Below are positions 1-9,690 of a stretch of 64,000 nucleotides of DNA, piece after piece. Numbering within the stretch: the first letter of the stretch is position 1; the number at the start of each line of letters is the position of its first letter. Source of the DNA: Culex pipiens pallens (Eukaryota > Arthropoda > Insecta > Diptera > Culicidae); NCBI RefSeq assembly GCF_016801865.2, contig NC_068937.1:65515665-65579664 (forward strand), in the 5' to 3' direction. The position numbers were made by a program, and so were the translations under genes. Under the pieces are notes generated by a model. It was not told where the DNA came from and made no database searches. It saw nothing but the letters and a program-made list of their open reading frames with translations.

Positions 1-1240
1 ATGATCGACAGAAGGTCGTTTTGCACTGTGGGCCCAACATCCAAAGTATCGTTCAGCGACAGACCAGACGTGGTCTTTGCCGAAGCGTCGAAAACGACTC
101 TTGTCTTGGTGGTCGAACTTGAGGCCTTATACACCGCGTGGTGTGGGATGTAGTAACCTCCGTCGTTCACGTGTTGCACTTCCTTCATGTGGCCCAGTGT
201 GAGATATTCTGTTAAGAACGCGGAATACTCGACACGCTTGGCTGGGTTTCTGGCCAACGAGATCATCAACTTGTCCAAGCGCTTCCGCGCGTTGTTGTAC
301 GAGTCGCCCAGTTGACTCTTCTGGTTGTTGAAAGGAAGCCGGACGACGAACCGGCCTTCGGCATCTCGGGAGTGGGTGCGCTGGAAGTGTTCCTCGACGG
401 CAGCCTCAGCTACGGTCAGGTCGGTCTCTGGGTGGACGCACTCGATCTCCTAAAACTTCACCATCGTCTTGTTCAGCTCCTCCTCGAAGTGGTTCAGTTG
501 GCACACACGCGGGCATGGTTTGGCCTTTCTGGTCGGTACCGCTCCTCCTAGGACCCATCCGAGTTCCGTCTCGGCCAGTGTTGGCGCGTTGCGGCCGATC
601 TTGACGCGACCGCTCTTGACCAAATCAAAGAAGATTTCGTTGCCGATGATAAGGTCAATCTCTCCAGGGGTGTGGAACTTTGGGTCAGCTAGTTGCAGTC
701 CTGGCGGTAGGGGCCAGGATGCGACGTCGATCTCAACCACGGGTAAGTTAGACGTGATGCGTGGTACGACCAGGAAATCCAACACGGGTGAGGCGAAGGC
801 GTTGACGCAGGAGTTGATCTTCGTGGACAGCAGGTACTTCACTCGAGTCTGATTGTCGTTCAGACCGCTCACAGGTAGGTCCATCTTCAGCTTAAGCTTG
901 TTCGCCAACTTCTCGGTGATAATGTTGCTGTCAGACCCCGAGTCCAACAGCGCACGACACTTGACAGTGGAATCGGCTTGGCCGATCACCATCACTTCCG
1001 CCGTCGACAGCAGCACTTGGTGCTTCGCACCGCCGACGTTTGCACAGAGGGACACCGCGCTGCTCTGCTGCACTGGAGCGGTTGCTGGACCGCCCGCTGG
1101 AACCGAGGATGCCACTGGCAGGCACTGGCTCGATTCTTCACTTGACCTTGGTTGCTTCGGGTGGCACTGTCGTGCAGGAGACTGTGGTGCTTGCGGCCAC
1201 AGCCTTGCACCTTGCACAGAGTCTTGGACTCGCAATCACT
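1..1240 (-). pseudogene. BEL/Pao protease and N-terminal reverse transcriptase, broken
   Basis: Minus-strand reading from about 1240 to the window edge. The first part (1235-450) contains the aspartic protease signature LLDSGSDSNII and the downstream block ending GWVLGG that is typical of Pao retropepsins (DUF1758). The same frame is cut by a stop codon at 450-452, where the family normally has a tryptophan codon (TGG to TAG fits). It then continues open to base 1 with RT-linker and RT motifs YYIPHHAV, TRVVFDASAKT and SLNDTLDVGP, which are diagnostic of BEL/Pao reverse transcriptase. The catalytic YVDD block lies beyond the left edge. The upstream gag reading is in a different frame, so a frameshift lies near 1125-1235. 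Probably no functional protein. Confidence 0.85.
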
Positions 1241-2221
1241 CACCCGGTGTCTCGCCTTCAAGCAGTTGTAACACAAGTTTGCCTTGGTGGCAACGGACTT
1301 GCGCTCCGGTACGCTCAAGTCTCTGAACGTCGAGCACGACTTGAGCAGGGGCAGGGACTTCTGTCCGAACGCTTGGCGTTGCTTGCTTGGGGCCACTGTT
1401 GACTGCTGCGCTGGGTGCTGCTGGGAGCGATTTGTGCGCTGCAGAACACGCCCACGTTCCCGCAGGAACTCCATGAACTCCACGAAGTCTGGCAACGCTC
1501 CGCTGGCGATCTTCAGCTCCCACTGCTCTTGAGTCTCCTTGTCGAGCTTCTTGTAGATCACGTTCACCATCACTAGCTCGGCTAGCCTTTCGACTGGATA
1601 CCCGTGACCAGCCAAAGCTTCGCACACACCTCGACCAGATTGGAGATGGATTGCCGCGACTCTCCTTGGCGACTTTCGGGCAATCCAGAATGGCGTCGAT
1701 GTGCGTGTCCAGAATGAGGCGTTTGTCCTCGTATTCGTCCTCCAGGCCGCGTCGTAATCGTTATTATTTACGACGTCCTGGTCGATCTTGTCCTTGGCGT
1801 CGTCAACGAGCGCATTCCGGAGGTACAGAATCTTCATGGCTGGGGGGTCGTTCGTGTAGCGATTCATAATGCTCTGGAACAGGTTCTTGAAGCTGTACCA
1901 GCCTTCCGGTTTGCCGTTAAAGGTAGGGAACGGAGCTTGAAGGTGCGGGACTGGCGCTGGGGCTTGGATGTAGACAGGTTGTGGAGGGGCAACTGCGGCG
2001 GCGGGTGCCTTCGGCAGTTCCAACAGCTTCGTGGTGAGCTCCGACTCGGCGATCCTCGCTTGCAACTTCTCGTACACGGTACTGTGCAGCTTTTCAAACG
2101 CCGCATATTTCCGAGAATATTCCTCCTCGTAATTCCGGACGACTCTCCCGTGGGCGTCTGCTGGTCGCTCATCCGTGCACACTTTTTGCCTCTTCAATGG
2201 CCACTTTAGCCTTTTTCGCAC
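1125..2221 (-). pseudogene. BEL/Pao gag (DUF1759 type) with CCHC knuckle, frameshifted
   Basis: Minus-strand frame opening at 2221 with a basic start, then a proline/alanine linker and the gag core block beginning near 1935 (FPTFNGKPEGWYSFKNLF), characteristic of the Pao gag domain DUF1759. Between about 1640 and 1760 the frame is wrong: family-like residues (acidic, LEDEYEDKR-type) lie in another frame, so a pair of compensating indels is inferred. Downstream the frame recovers and carries a classical zinc knuckle, CYNCLKARHRVSDC (CX2CX4HX4C), and a second Cys/His cluster ending HHSLLH. It then loses the frame of the protease. Gag would form the particle; the knuckle binds RNA. Decayed copy. 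Confidence 0.8.
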
Positions 2222-2721
2222 TCACTGGTCTCGCGCAGAGATGGACTTTTTTCGCACTTGCCAAGATGGCTTCCTTTCCGACGTGCCACGAGCACGCACA
2301 CTACTGCAGCCGATCGCAACCGGCGTCAGTTTTCCACGCCACAATGGCGACCACTTTTTTCTTATGTACCACGGGCACACACACACAAACGTTTGTCCGC
2401 TGAAACTGGCGTGCTTTTTTCTTTTGTGCCACGGGCACACCCTCACTTGGTGGTGTAGCGCCAACCCCAAACTTCCGACCAGTCGAGCGTTCTCAAAATC
2501 TTGCGTGATCTTCAGTGCCACGGGCACGCATTTTCCTGGTGGCGTAGCACCAACCCAAGAGTCCACTTCGCCCAAGATGGCGATTTCCCGAAACTTGTGC
2601 CACGGACACAAGAACCGACTTCACTTTGGCCGCAGCCGAACTTAGCACCGGGCTAATCACTCACGAACCGGGAACCAGCTCCAAATTCTCCGAATAATAT
2701 CCGGGAGAACGGACCAAAAAA
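2222..2721 (-). other. Leader of outer BEL/Pao element with repeated TGCCACGGGCAC motif
   Basis: Sequence between the outer LTR end (2722) and the gag start. Five near-copies of an imperfect palindrome, TGCCACGGGCAC on the plus strand, occur at about 2283, 2368, 2429, 2517 and 2599, spaced roughly 60-90 bp. Next to the LTR the minus strand starts with a TGGTCC...CCCGGAT segment. A matching TGGTCC...CCCGGAT segment follows the 5' LTR of the inner element (7148 leftward), so it is a likely primer binding site shared by both. The primer tRNA was not identified. Confidence 0.45.
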
Positions 2722-2824
2722 TGTTCGACGATAGCTCAGTTTAAACTTGTTGAAATTCGCGAGAAAATGGAGGGGTTCTGACGGGAGAAAAAACACCGCG
2801 CGACTTGTCTCAACAAAGGTTCGG
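2722..2824 (-). repeat. Outer BEL/Pao 5' LTR, left piece
   Basis: Begins TGTTCGACG on the plus strand (LTR end on the minus strand) and stops at the insertion of the inner element. The other piece is 7538-7670. The 6-bp GTTCGG at 2819-2824 is repeated at 7538-7543 as the target duplication of the inner element. Confidence 0.75.
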
Positions 2825-3213
2825 TGTTCGGGCCAGACTTGGCCCCACGAAAACGGCGAAGATGGCACCAACCAAATCTTGGTGTGCCGGAGCTGAAAGC
2901 GACGGTGGACACTTTCGGCGGACTGTAGACTGGTGGACGCGCCCGTGGGCGAAGGAAAGAAGCACTTCTTTACACTAACTAAACTTAATTTATTAGAATT
3001 AAAGTGCGAGATGTTTCCGTTTCAACTGGTGAAAAAGGACTGGTGACGTAAACAAAACGCGCGCTCGGTCGTTCCTCTTTTTGCGCGCTTTCTTCGCCTT
3101 CTCAATCGCAGCAACGGGTGCCGTTGCGCGCAAACATCACAGGGTGGATCTCAAACCTGTCAAACCGCGTTGTCCAGTGTTGCCGATCTTATCGACGCGT
3201 TGGGGCTCCAACA
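2825..3213 (-). repeat. Inner BEL/Pao 3' LTR
   Basis: 389 bp with TG...CA ends (TGTTGGAGC at the start on the minus strand). Matches 7149-7537 except for one A/G and one C/A difference. Confidence 0.93.
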
Positions 3214-3228
3214 TCCTCCCCCCGGGCT
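3214..3228 (-). promoter_or_regulatory. Polypurine tract of inner BEL/Pao element
   Basis: On the minus strand CCGGGGGGAGGA lies directly upstream of the 3' LTR (TGTTGG). This is the expected position and composition of the primer for plus-strand DNA synthesis. Its preservation shows that the deletion removed pol but left the cis-acting 3' signals. Confidence 0.75.
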
Positions 3229-4129
3229 GGGGAAGGCCCAGCAGAAGCTTTTTCTAGAGTGGTCGCTTGATGTAGATGTGTGGCCTGCAGCACCGCAGTG
3301 GGCGCAAACTGCTGACCAGTGACGGATTCTCCAGCTCCTCCGACGACAACCCAACCCAGGTGAGTCTCTCGCAGTTCCGGGTAATTGTCCCACATGTGAA
3401 CGAAGCCTCGTTTCAGTAAGCGGAAGTACAGGGAGGCACCGACGAGCATGTCAATGCGATCTGGGATGTGGAACTTAGGATCGGCCAGCTGAAATCCCTT
3501 TGGAATCGGCCAATCGGTGGTATTGACCGGTGACGACGGAATCTTTCCAGTTACCTTCGGGACGACCAGGCACTCCACGTCCGCCGTGAATCCGCTGTAT
3601 CGGGACTGGAGCTGAACGGTTGTCGACTCCCTAGTATTCGTCGTCTGACCTCCGATGCCGCAGATCGGGACGTTTGCGGGAACTCTTTTTAGTTTAAGAC
3701 GATCAGCCATCGAGGTAGAAATAAAGTTTACCTGTGATCCGCTGTCCAAAAGGATGCGACACGGCACAGGTCGATTGCTGCCGTCGCCCAGATCGACGAC
3801 TGCTGTTTGAAGCATCGGAGTGGGGCAGTTGTTCACTTCCACCGGCGGAAGTGGTTCAGCGGGTTGACGCACAGCCGGAGATGGTCTCTGCGGTGCGGTT
3901 GACTTCCGGTAGAAGTCGTGTAGAAGAGTGTGGTGTCGGCGTTGGCACTTACCACACGAGCTTGTCCGTCTGCAATTCTTCGCGCAGTGTCCAGCGCGCA
4001 AGCAGTTAAAGCAGACGTGCTTTTCTTTAACCTTCTCCATGCGCTGACACACTGTGAGGTCTTGGAAGGCAGCGCACTTGAAGGTCAGGTGACGCTCGCT
4101 GCAAAAATCACACCGTGGTCCCGGTCGTG
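3214..4129 (-). pseudogene. BEL/Pao gag C-terminus with zinc knuckles, plus protease
   Basis: Minus-strand continuation of the gag at 5857-6873, separated from it by the 1719-bp insertion. It starts with two Cys/His clusters (CDFCSERHLTFKC and CFNCLRAGHCAKNC, the latter CX2CX4HX4C) and a third ending HHTLLH. A retropepsin follows with LLDSGSQVNFIS and the Pao block DWPIPKGFQLADPKFH...LGWVVVGGAG. The frame then passes the polypurine tract, enters the LTR and stops at about 3189. Conceptual removal of the insertion with one ACGT copy keeps the reading frame. The open frame suggests little decay apart from the insertion. It lacks all of pol. Confidence 0.85.
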
Positions 4130-4133
4130 ACGT

Positions 4134-5852
4134 TGTAATAAGGTGCCCTTTTACAGAAAAAAATCGATCGAAGAACCCCTTGATTAATGTTTAGGAAATG
4201 AATTCCCCTTTCGAAAGCCCCCGCAAGTTCACGGCAGAGTTCATTCGCGAACTCAGCCATTCGTTCACTCACTATGAGCTACCGTCCTAAACCGGACACC
4301 GTACTCTCGCGACGCGCACTCACAAAATCAGAACTTTTACAATCTTTTTTCCTAGCCTCGTGAGATTGCTATACACGAAGGGCAAACTTCGTGGTTTCTG
4401 AAAAAAGGGCAAGCGGGATGGCTAGATTTCAAAACATCAAGAGGGAAGGGAACATGCTATGGACTGATCTGAAAAACTCAACAATTCGACAGAAGAAGAC
4501 AAATTTGGAAAAAACTAAAGAACGAAGAAATTTCGGGTTTGTAGTTTCCGATAGCCAAAGTCTCGATTCTGGCACCTCATCTGAGGGTTCCTGACTTTGA
4601 CTCGTCCACTTTGTCACCGACCGTGGTAGGAGCGGGAGTGATTGCTAGTTTAGAGTTTGGATGATCGTGAGGTGCTACAAATCACCGACAGAGTGGGCTA
4701 GTTAGTTTGGCAAGGTAGAATCGTGGATTGTTGGCGAAACAAGTCCAGACTAGTTGGCCAGGTACTCTATCAGGCGTCTTCGAAATCTGCTGCTGCGCTA
4801 CAACCCATCCGTTTCGAACGTCCGTCGGAGAAACCCGCCGTACCACACCCGGTGGCAAAAAGACCCGGCAAGTCGCCACGTGCCGGAAGAAGCGTGACGT
4901 CACCAACGCGCTTAAGGTCATCCCGTCGGGTCCAACACGTCCATCCGGACCACGTGGGAGATCATCGAGGAACGACAACTTCCGGAACCGAACCCGGATC
5001 TGCTGAACGACCGTCGGGGATTCCCGACGCCGCTGCTGTAACAACCAACAACAGGTCAGACCGTGAGTAGTATCAAAATCCATGCGCATGTGATCACAGC
5101 CCCTGAGGGTACCCCATGAAAAGCGCGCGCCGCGCCAAATGAACACGCACACGTAAAGCACGCAGCCCAAAACGTGCACTTGGGCGGATAGGTAGGGAAA
5201 GGGAAGAGAGACAGGTTAGCCGAGACGGCTAAGGCGCCAGTAGGAAGATGAACACGAATTTACCGAAGAAGCTTGCAAGCGAGATGGTCGCAGTTCGAAT
5301 CCCGTCGGGATCAAACCGTTTTTTTGTGAACACCCCCACGATGTAAATACACTTCGATCGAAATGAACAGTTTTCTGCAGTTTGAGCAATAAAAAGCGAC
5401 CAGGAGGTTTTCACTGGGTTTTGGGATAAATTGTTGCGTTCTTCTTTTTCTTTTGGAGTGGCTGGCTCAGTAGTCTTCTTTTTTAGTAGTTTTTTTCAGC
5501 CCAATTATCTTCTACTCCCAAAGCGAGACGCGGCACAGTGGGCGGGAAGATTTCACCGGTGATGATCCAGAGGTAGGAATCGGTTTTGGTTATTGGCTGA
5601 ACGTTTTTTTGGTGGTTTTGTTGAGTTTTCCTGATCATTTCTTAGTTTGTTGAACCTCTTGAGTTTGGGAGACAGTCGTTTCGTCTTTGATCCTGTTTCA
5701 GGAAACCAAGATAAACCCGCCCTTCGGTTAGGGGTCTCACGTGGCCGGGCACCCGTGATGACGGTTGGTCTTCCCTCGGTTTACCGACGGAAGTGGCGCA
5801 TTTAAGCCAACCGTTTACTAGTCAAACACTTGACAGACTGTCTCACATTACA
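4134..5852. mobile_element. 1719-bp insertion with TG...CA ends and 4-bp TSD (probable solo LTR)
   Basis: Sits inside the inner BEL gag. It begins TGTAATAAGG and ends CTCACATTACA, flanked by ACGT at 4130-4133 and 5853-5856. TG...CA ends and a short target duplication fit a long solo LTR of a Ty3/gypsy-like element; a TIR transposon with TGTAAT ends is the alternative. No transposase or polyprotein ORF is visible. It contains a tRNA-like segment (5213-5316). Its orientation and family are not established. Confidence 0.65.
5213..5316 (+). repeat. tRNA-like segment (class II tRNA type) with A and B boxes
   Basis: Shows TTAGCCGAGACGGCTAAGGC, resembling the A-box/D-arm of Leu/Ser tRNAs, and AGTTCGAATCCC as B box, about 70 bases apart, followed by a T-run (terminator-like) at 5319. 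The anticodon arm cannot be folded convincingly. Most likely a tRNA-derived SINE remnant, not a working tRNA. Confidence 0.4.
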
Positions 5853-5856
5853 ACGT

Positions 5857-6873
5857 GACGGCTGCGTTGGCGATCTGATACGGTTGATCAGTCGCGGTTG
5901 GCTTCGATTCTGCTCGGTGGTGTTCCCTCGGTGTTGCGTCGACGGTGGTCTCGCATCTTTCCAGAACCGAGACACGATCCTTCAGGAACTGGATCGTCTC
6001 GGGGTAGTTCGGAAGCTCTCCCTTCTTGACCGTTGACTCCCAAAGTTTCCTTGTCTCATCGTCCAGAGCGTGTCCCAGCAGATGGATGACGATGAGCTCT
6101 GACACTCCAGAGAACTCCTGGCCAAGAAACTTCAAGTTCTCCACGTGGCCAACGACGTTGTCAATAAGGGAACGCAGCTCCGAATGATCAGTACGGGGCA
6201 ACTTCTTGACGGCGAGCAAACCGCCGATGTGCAGATCCACCATTCGCCGCTTGTCCTCGTATCGTTCCTCCAGCAGGTTCCAGGCATGGTCGTAGTTCCC
6301 ATCCTGAACCGTCTTGGCGTCCAGAATTCCGACCGCTTCGCCAACCAAAGCTTCTTCCAGATGGTACAACTTGATCCGCGGCGACTCGTTCGTCCGGTCA
6401 ACGACATCTTGAAAGATGGTTTTGAACTTTTCCCAATTTTCGTACTTCCCATCGAATGTCGGAATGATCCGTGGGAGGGGCTGTTGGATGATGATGGGTT
6501 GCTGCACTGCGGTTACGTGGGCGGCTGCCACCCATCTCCCGAGAGTCATGGCCAGCTCGTCGAACAAGGATTCGAATTCGATCGACTTACCCTTGTGCAC
6601 ATCTCGTTTCTTGGTGCCAGCCAACCGGTAGATTTGCTGCTGTAAGGACTTGAAAGCTTCGTTGCAATCGTAAAGCTTTCGCTGGTGCACTTCCGCTGCG
6701 GTTGCAGTGCGATCAGCTGCACCGGTCGCTGCAAGCTTCACTTTTAGGCGCTCGAGCCTGTCCCTCTCTTCGTCACGAAGGAAGACCAGGTTGCCCAACT
6801 CTTCTTCTTCTTGGCTTTCTTCTTTCTTCGGCGTACGTTGCACTTTTGGGGGCATTTTTACTTGTTTGTTCAC
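5857..6873 (-). pseudogene. BEL/Pao gag, N-terminal part, interrupted
   Basis: Minus-strand open frame of about 339 residues from ATG at 6873 to the insertion point. An acidic, charged N-terminus with coiled-coil character is followed by the DUF1759 gag core (IPTFDGKYENWEKFKTIF... LLEERYEDKRRMVDLHI), clearly the same family as, but diverged from, the gag at 1125-2221. No internal stop or frameshift is seen. The frame is broken only by the 1719-bp insertion at 5852 and resumes at 4129. As it stands the locus would give a truncated gag without knuckles. Confidence 0.88.
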
Positions 6874-6954
6874 GTTGCACTTTCAGGTTCTTCTCGGTTA
6901 TTTCCGGGGCCGGTTTGCCACTCGAAAATACGCCGGGTTTACTGTTTTGTGTGG

Positions 6955-7055
6955 TTCACTCGCGGAAGCCGGTTTGCTTCGCACTCGCGGAACTTCCGGA
7001 AGCCGGTTTGCTTCGCACTCGCGGAACTTCCGGAAGCCGGTTTGCTTCTCGGTGT
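6955..7055. repeat. 34-bp tandem repeat in inner BEL leader
   Basis: About 2.6 copies of a unit containing GCCGGTTTGCTTCGCACTCG followed by CGGAACTTCCGGAA, located between the 5' LTR and gag of the inner element. Confidence 0.75.
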
Positions 7056-7148
7056 CGGTTCTCGAGCTGTTCGTGGCTGAGGCCGGTTTGCCTCTCACTT
7101 TTCACTTTCCTCCGTCCACGCCGGGTCCGATCCGGGGTGAAGGACCAA

Positions 7149-7537
7149 TGTTCGGGCCAGACTTGGCCCCACGAAAACGGCGAAGATGGCACCAACCAAA
7201 TCTTGGTGTGCCGGAGCTGAAAGCGACGGTGGACACTTTCGGCGGACTGTAGACTGGTGGACGCGCCCGTGGGCGAAGGGAAGAAGCACTTCTTTACACT
7301 AACTAAACTTAATTTATTAGAATTAAAGTGAGAGATGTTTCCGTTTCAACTGGTGAAAAAGGACTGGTGACGTAAACAAAACGCGCGCTCGGTCGTTCCT
7401 CTTTTTGCGCGCTTTCTTCGCCTTCTCAATCGCAGCAACGGGTGCCGTTGCGCGCAAACATCACAGGGTGGATCTCAAACCTGTCAAACCGCGTTGTCCA
7501 GTGTTGCCGATCTTATCGACGCGTTGGGGCTCCAACA
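7149..7537 (-). repeat. Inner BEL/Pao 5' LTR
   Basis: 389 bp, the partner of 2825-3213 with two mismatches. The right flank GTTCGG matches 2819-2824. Confidence 0.93.
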
Positions 7538-7670
7538 GTTCGGTTTATTCTGTTTTTTCTCTGCTTACAGGGTTGGCAGAAGGGCCATCAAATTCGTCCG
7601 CCGTTTTAACGGGCCAAGAAAATAAAGGTGGAAACAAAACGCAAAATCTACTTTTCCTTGGGCCCTAACA
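7538..7670 (-). repeat. Outer BEL/Pao 5' LTR, right piece
   Basis: Ends GGGCCCTAACA (TGTTAGGGC start on the minus strand). Together with 2722-2824 it makes a TG...CA LTR of about 230 bp. It abuts the 3' end of a non-LTR element at 7671. Confidence 0.7.
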
Positions 7671-8385
7671 CAGGGCAAGGAGGTAATGTGGATCATAATC
7701 AAACTTTAGGAGCGAATAAAATTAGCAATCAGAGTAATCGTTTTCCCTAACTATCGCTTTCTTGAAAGCGTTGAATCGTCTCTCCTGCTTGATTGCTACT
7801 GGTAGTTCGTTCCAGCGGGAAACTCCGTAGACTAGCACACTTTTCCCATTGGAGGTTGTGTGCCTCGGGACGATGAAGCCGGACGTTCGCTCCTGTCTGG
7901 CGCGTTGTAGGTGCTGTAGGATGTATCCGGGCGTGGCCTCCTCAAATGCTCGTTTCATGAAACAGCAAAGCTTGTGTACAAACCGTACCGCTGACTTGAA
8001 ACAGCGGTGGAGTTGTTCTCGTTGCGCAGCGCTCAGCCCGGGGTAATACACGATGTCGCAGTAGGTAAAGTACGGCATCACTACTGCCTGCACCAGCTTT
8101 CGACGTGTTGGCTCAGGAAGAATCGGTGCGAAGCGTCTGAAGGTCTTGAGTGTTCCGTAGAACTTCCTTACCACGTCGTTCACTTGAAGGTTCCAGTCCA
8201 GGTTGCAGTCCATGATCAGTCCGAGATTCGTGACACTTTTGCTCAGCGGGATTGCCGTCCCACTGAAGATGATCTCCTGCTGCGGTGCGACTGTATCTGC
8301 CTTGCAGAATACTATCGCTTGTGTTCTTTTGGGGTTGGGAAAAAGGCGGTTCTGCTTGGCCCAGCCAACGATTGATTCGTCGGTC
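7671..8385 (-). pseudogene. 5'-truncated non-LTR retrotransposon, RT C-terminal region and 3' UTR
   Basis: Minus-strand frame 8385-7722 with motifs of the region after the catalytic core of Jockey/CR1-like reverse transcriptases: a WAKQNRLFPNPKRTQAIVFC block, LGLIMDCNLDWNLQVNDV and PYFTYCDIVYY, then a Cys-poor C-terminal tail. The RT palm with its YADD-type site is absent, lost at the junction with the copia element. The 3' UTR (7671-7721) contains GGTAATGTGGATC, also found at 53766-53778 in another fragment. The frame is open and ends with a stop at 7722, so this looks like the intact C-terminus of a truncated copy. Confidence 0.75.
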
Positions 8386-9200
8386 AACGGTGAAGGAAAT
8401 CCGGTCGACATCGAGCTCCACGACGTCCTCTACGTTCCCAAACTCACCAGCGGACTGATTTCGGTGAGCACACTTGCAGCGAAAGGATTCGAAGTTGTGT
8501 TCAACGGCGAACGCTGTGAAGTCCGGAACCGTGCAGGAGTAGTAGCAGCCCAAGGGACTCGCCACGGAAGTCTCTACCGATTGTGCACTCCGGACCAAGC
8601 AATGATCACAGTGCAGAGGAGCCACACTGCCAACTGCCATCACACCTGGCATCGTCGGCTCGGTCATCGTGATCAAGAGGTGGTTCAAGCGTTTCTGGGG
8701 AAGTTTGCGGAAGGGATCAAGGTTGAGGACTGCGGCGTACGGACGCTCTGCAGCAGCTGCATGGAAGGGAAGATGTCACGTACTCCGTTCCCGAAGCAGG
8801 CTGTGCACGACACAAAGGACAGGCTGGATTTGGTGCACATGGATTTGAGCGGCCCGATGGAGGCCACCCCGAGCGGAAACAGGTACTACCTGTCGCTGAT
8901 CGACGACTACACCAGAATGACGTTCGTGTACCTGATCCGGAACAAGTCCGACGCTGCGGGAAAGATCGAAAACTTTGTCAAGTTCTGCAAGACCCAGATC
9001 GGAAAGACCCCGCGCGTCATTCGGTCCGATGGAGGCGGCGAGTACGTCAACAAGACGCTGTAGGACTATCTGCGCCGAGAAGGACTCGTGAGCCAGTTCA
9101 CGGCGCCGTACTCTCCGCAGCAGAACGGAGTTGCCGAGAGAAAGAACCGGTACCTCAAGGAGTCGTCTCTGTATGCTGCGCGATGCAGAGTTGGAGCCGA
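8386..9200 (+). pseudogene. Copia pre-integrase and integrase catalytic core
   Basis: The pre-integrase block DVLYVPKLTSGLISVSTLA is followed by the HHCC zinc site (HTWHRRLGH...CSSCMEGK) and the integrase core. The DDE residues are visible: D in LVHMDLSGPM, D in IRSDGGGEY and E in QQNGVAERKNR. A TAG stop at 9061-9063 interrupts the core between the second D and the E. Past it the same frame continues until a frameshift near 9170. The stop makes the product inactive. Confidence 0.85.
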
Positions 9201-9690
9201 AGTACTGGGGCGAAGCCGTGCTGACGGCGACCTACATCCAGAACCGTCTACTGTCGCGGTCGATTGGGATGAGTCCGTTCGAGAAATGGTACGGGAGGAA
9301 ACCCAGCCAAGAGCACATGAAAATCTTCGGGAGTGAGGCATGGGTGCAGGTACCCGCACAGACAAGAAAGAAAATGGACGTGAAAGCGCGAAAACTAGTG
9401 TTTGTGGGATACTCGAACGAACACAAAGCATACCGTTTTGACGACAAACAAAGTGAACGTGTGACGATAAGTCGTGATGTGAAGTTTGTCGAGGATTTGC
9501 GTATGCCGGACGAGAGAAAGTGCAGTGAACTCGAAAGTGAATCAGTGAAGCACGACCGTGAAGAGCAAGAAGTGTCCCCGATGGAGCCCATCGTGCGAAA
9601 CGAGCGGCGTACGAGAAAGCTGTACGTTGTCCCGAAAAGGAGGAGTGGGTTCGAGCGAACAACGGCAGCTAGAAGAAGCAGACCAAAGTG
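9170..9690 (+). pseudogene. Copia integrase C-terminal / linker region
   Basis: Reading resumes in a second frame with LRDAELEPKYWGEAV, NRLLSRSIGMSPFEKWYGRKP and HMKIFGSEAWV, all standard copia post-integrase blocks, then KLVFVGYSNEHKAYRF. After about 9560 it becomes an acidic linker with weak similarity. The frame closes near 9703, where the following RT segment is in a third frame. Confidence 0.8.

Larger units (their letters stand above)
1..2824 (-). mobile_element. Outer BEL/Pao LTR retrotransposon, 5' portion
   Basis: Minus-strand BEL/Pao element running off the left edge of the window. Going leftward it has a 5' LTR (split: 7538-7670 and 2722-2824), a leader (2222-2721), gag with a CCHC knuckle, a Pao-type protease and the beginning of reverse transcriptase. 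The LTR is interrupted by a second BEL/Pao element (2825-7537) flanked by the repeat GTTCGG. Rejoining the two LTR pieces gives about 230 bp with TG...CA ends. The coding region has at least one in-frame stop and several frameshifts, so this copy is dead. Family assignment comes from the gag, protease and RT motifs described under the ORFs and is firm. Total length is unknown because the 3' part lies outside the window. Confidence 0.85.
2825..7537 (-). mobile_element. Inner BEL/Pao element, complete two-LTR copy lacking pol
   Basis: Flanked by two 389-bp LTRs (2825-3213 and 7149-7537) that differ at only two positions by direct comparison, and by the direct repeat GTTCGG on both sides. From the 5' LTR (right) it encodes gag, a zinc knuckle and a Pao protease. 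After the protease the reading runs straight through a G-rich polypurine tract into the 3' LTR. No RT, RNase H or integrase is present. The near-identical LTRs suggest recent insertion. It also carries a 1719-bp insertion (4134-5852). Interpreted as a non-autonomous gag-protease derivative moved by enzymes supplied in trans. That it mobilises this way is inference; the structure is seen directly. Confidence 0.9.

Noticed and set aside
4682..5179. 165-codon minus-strand ORF
   Set aside because: Lies inside the inserted 1719-bp element and shows no domain or coding bias I can support.
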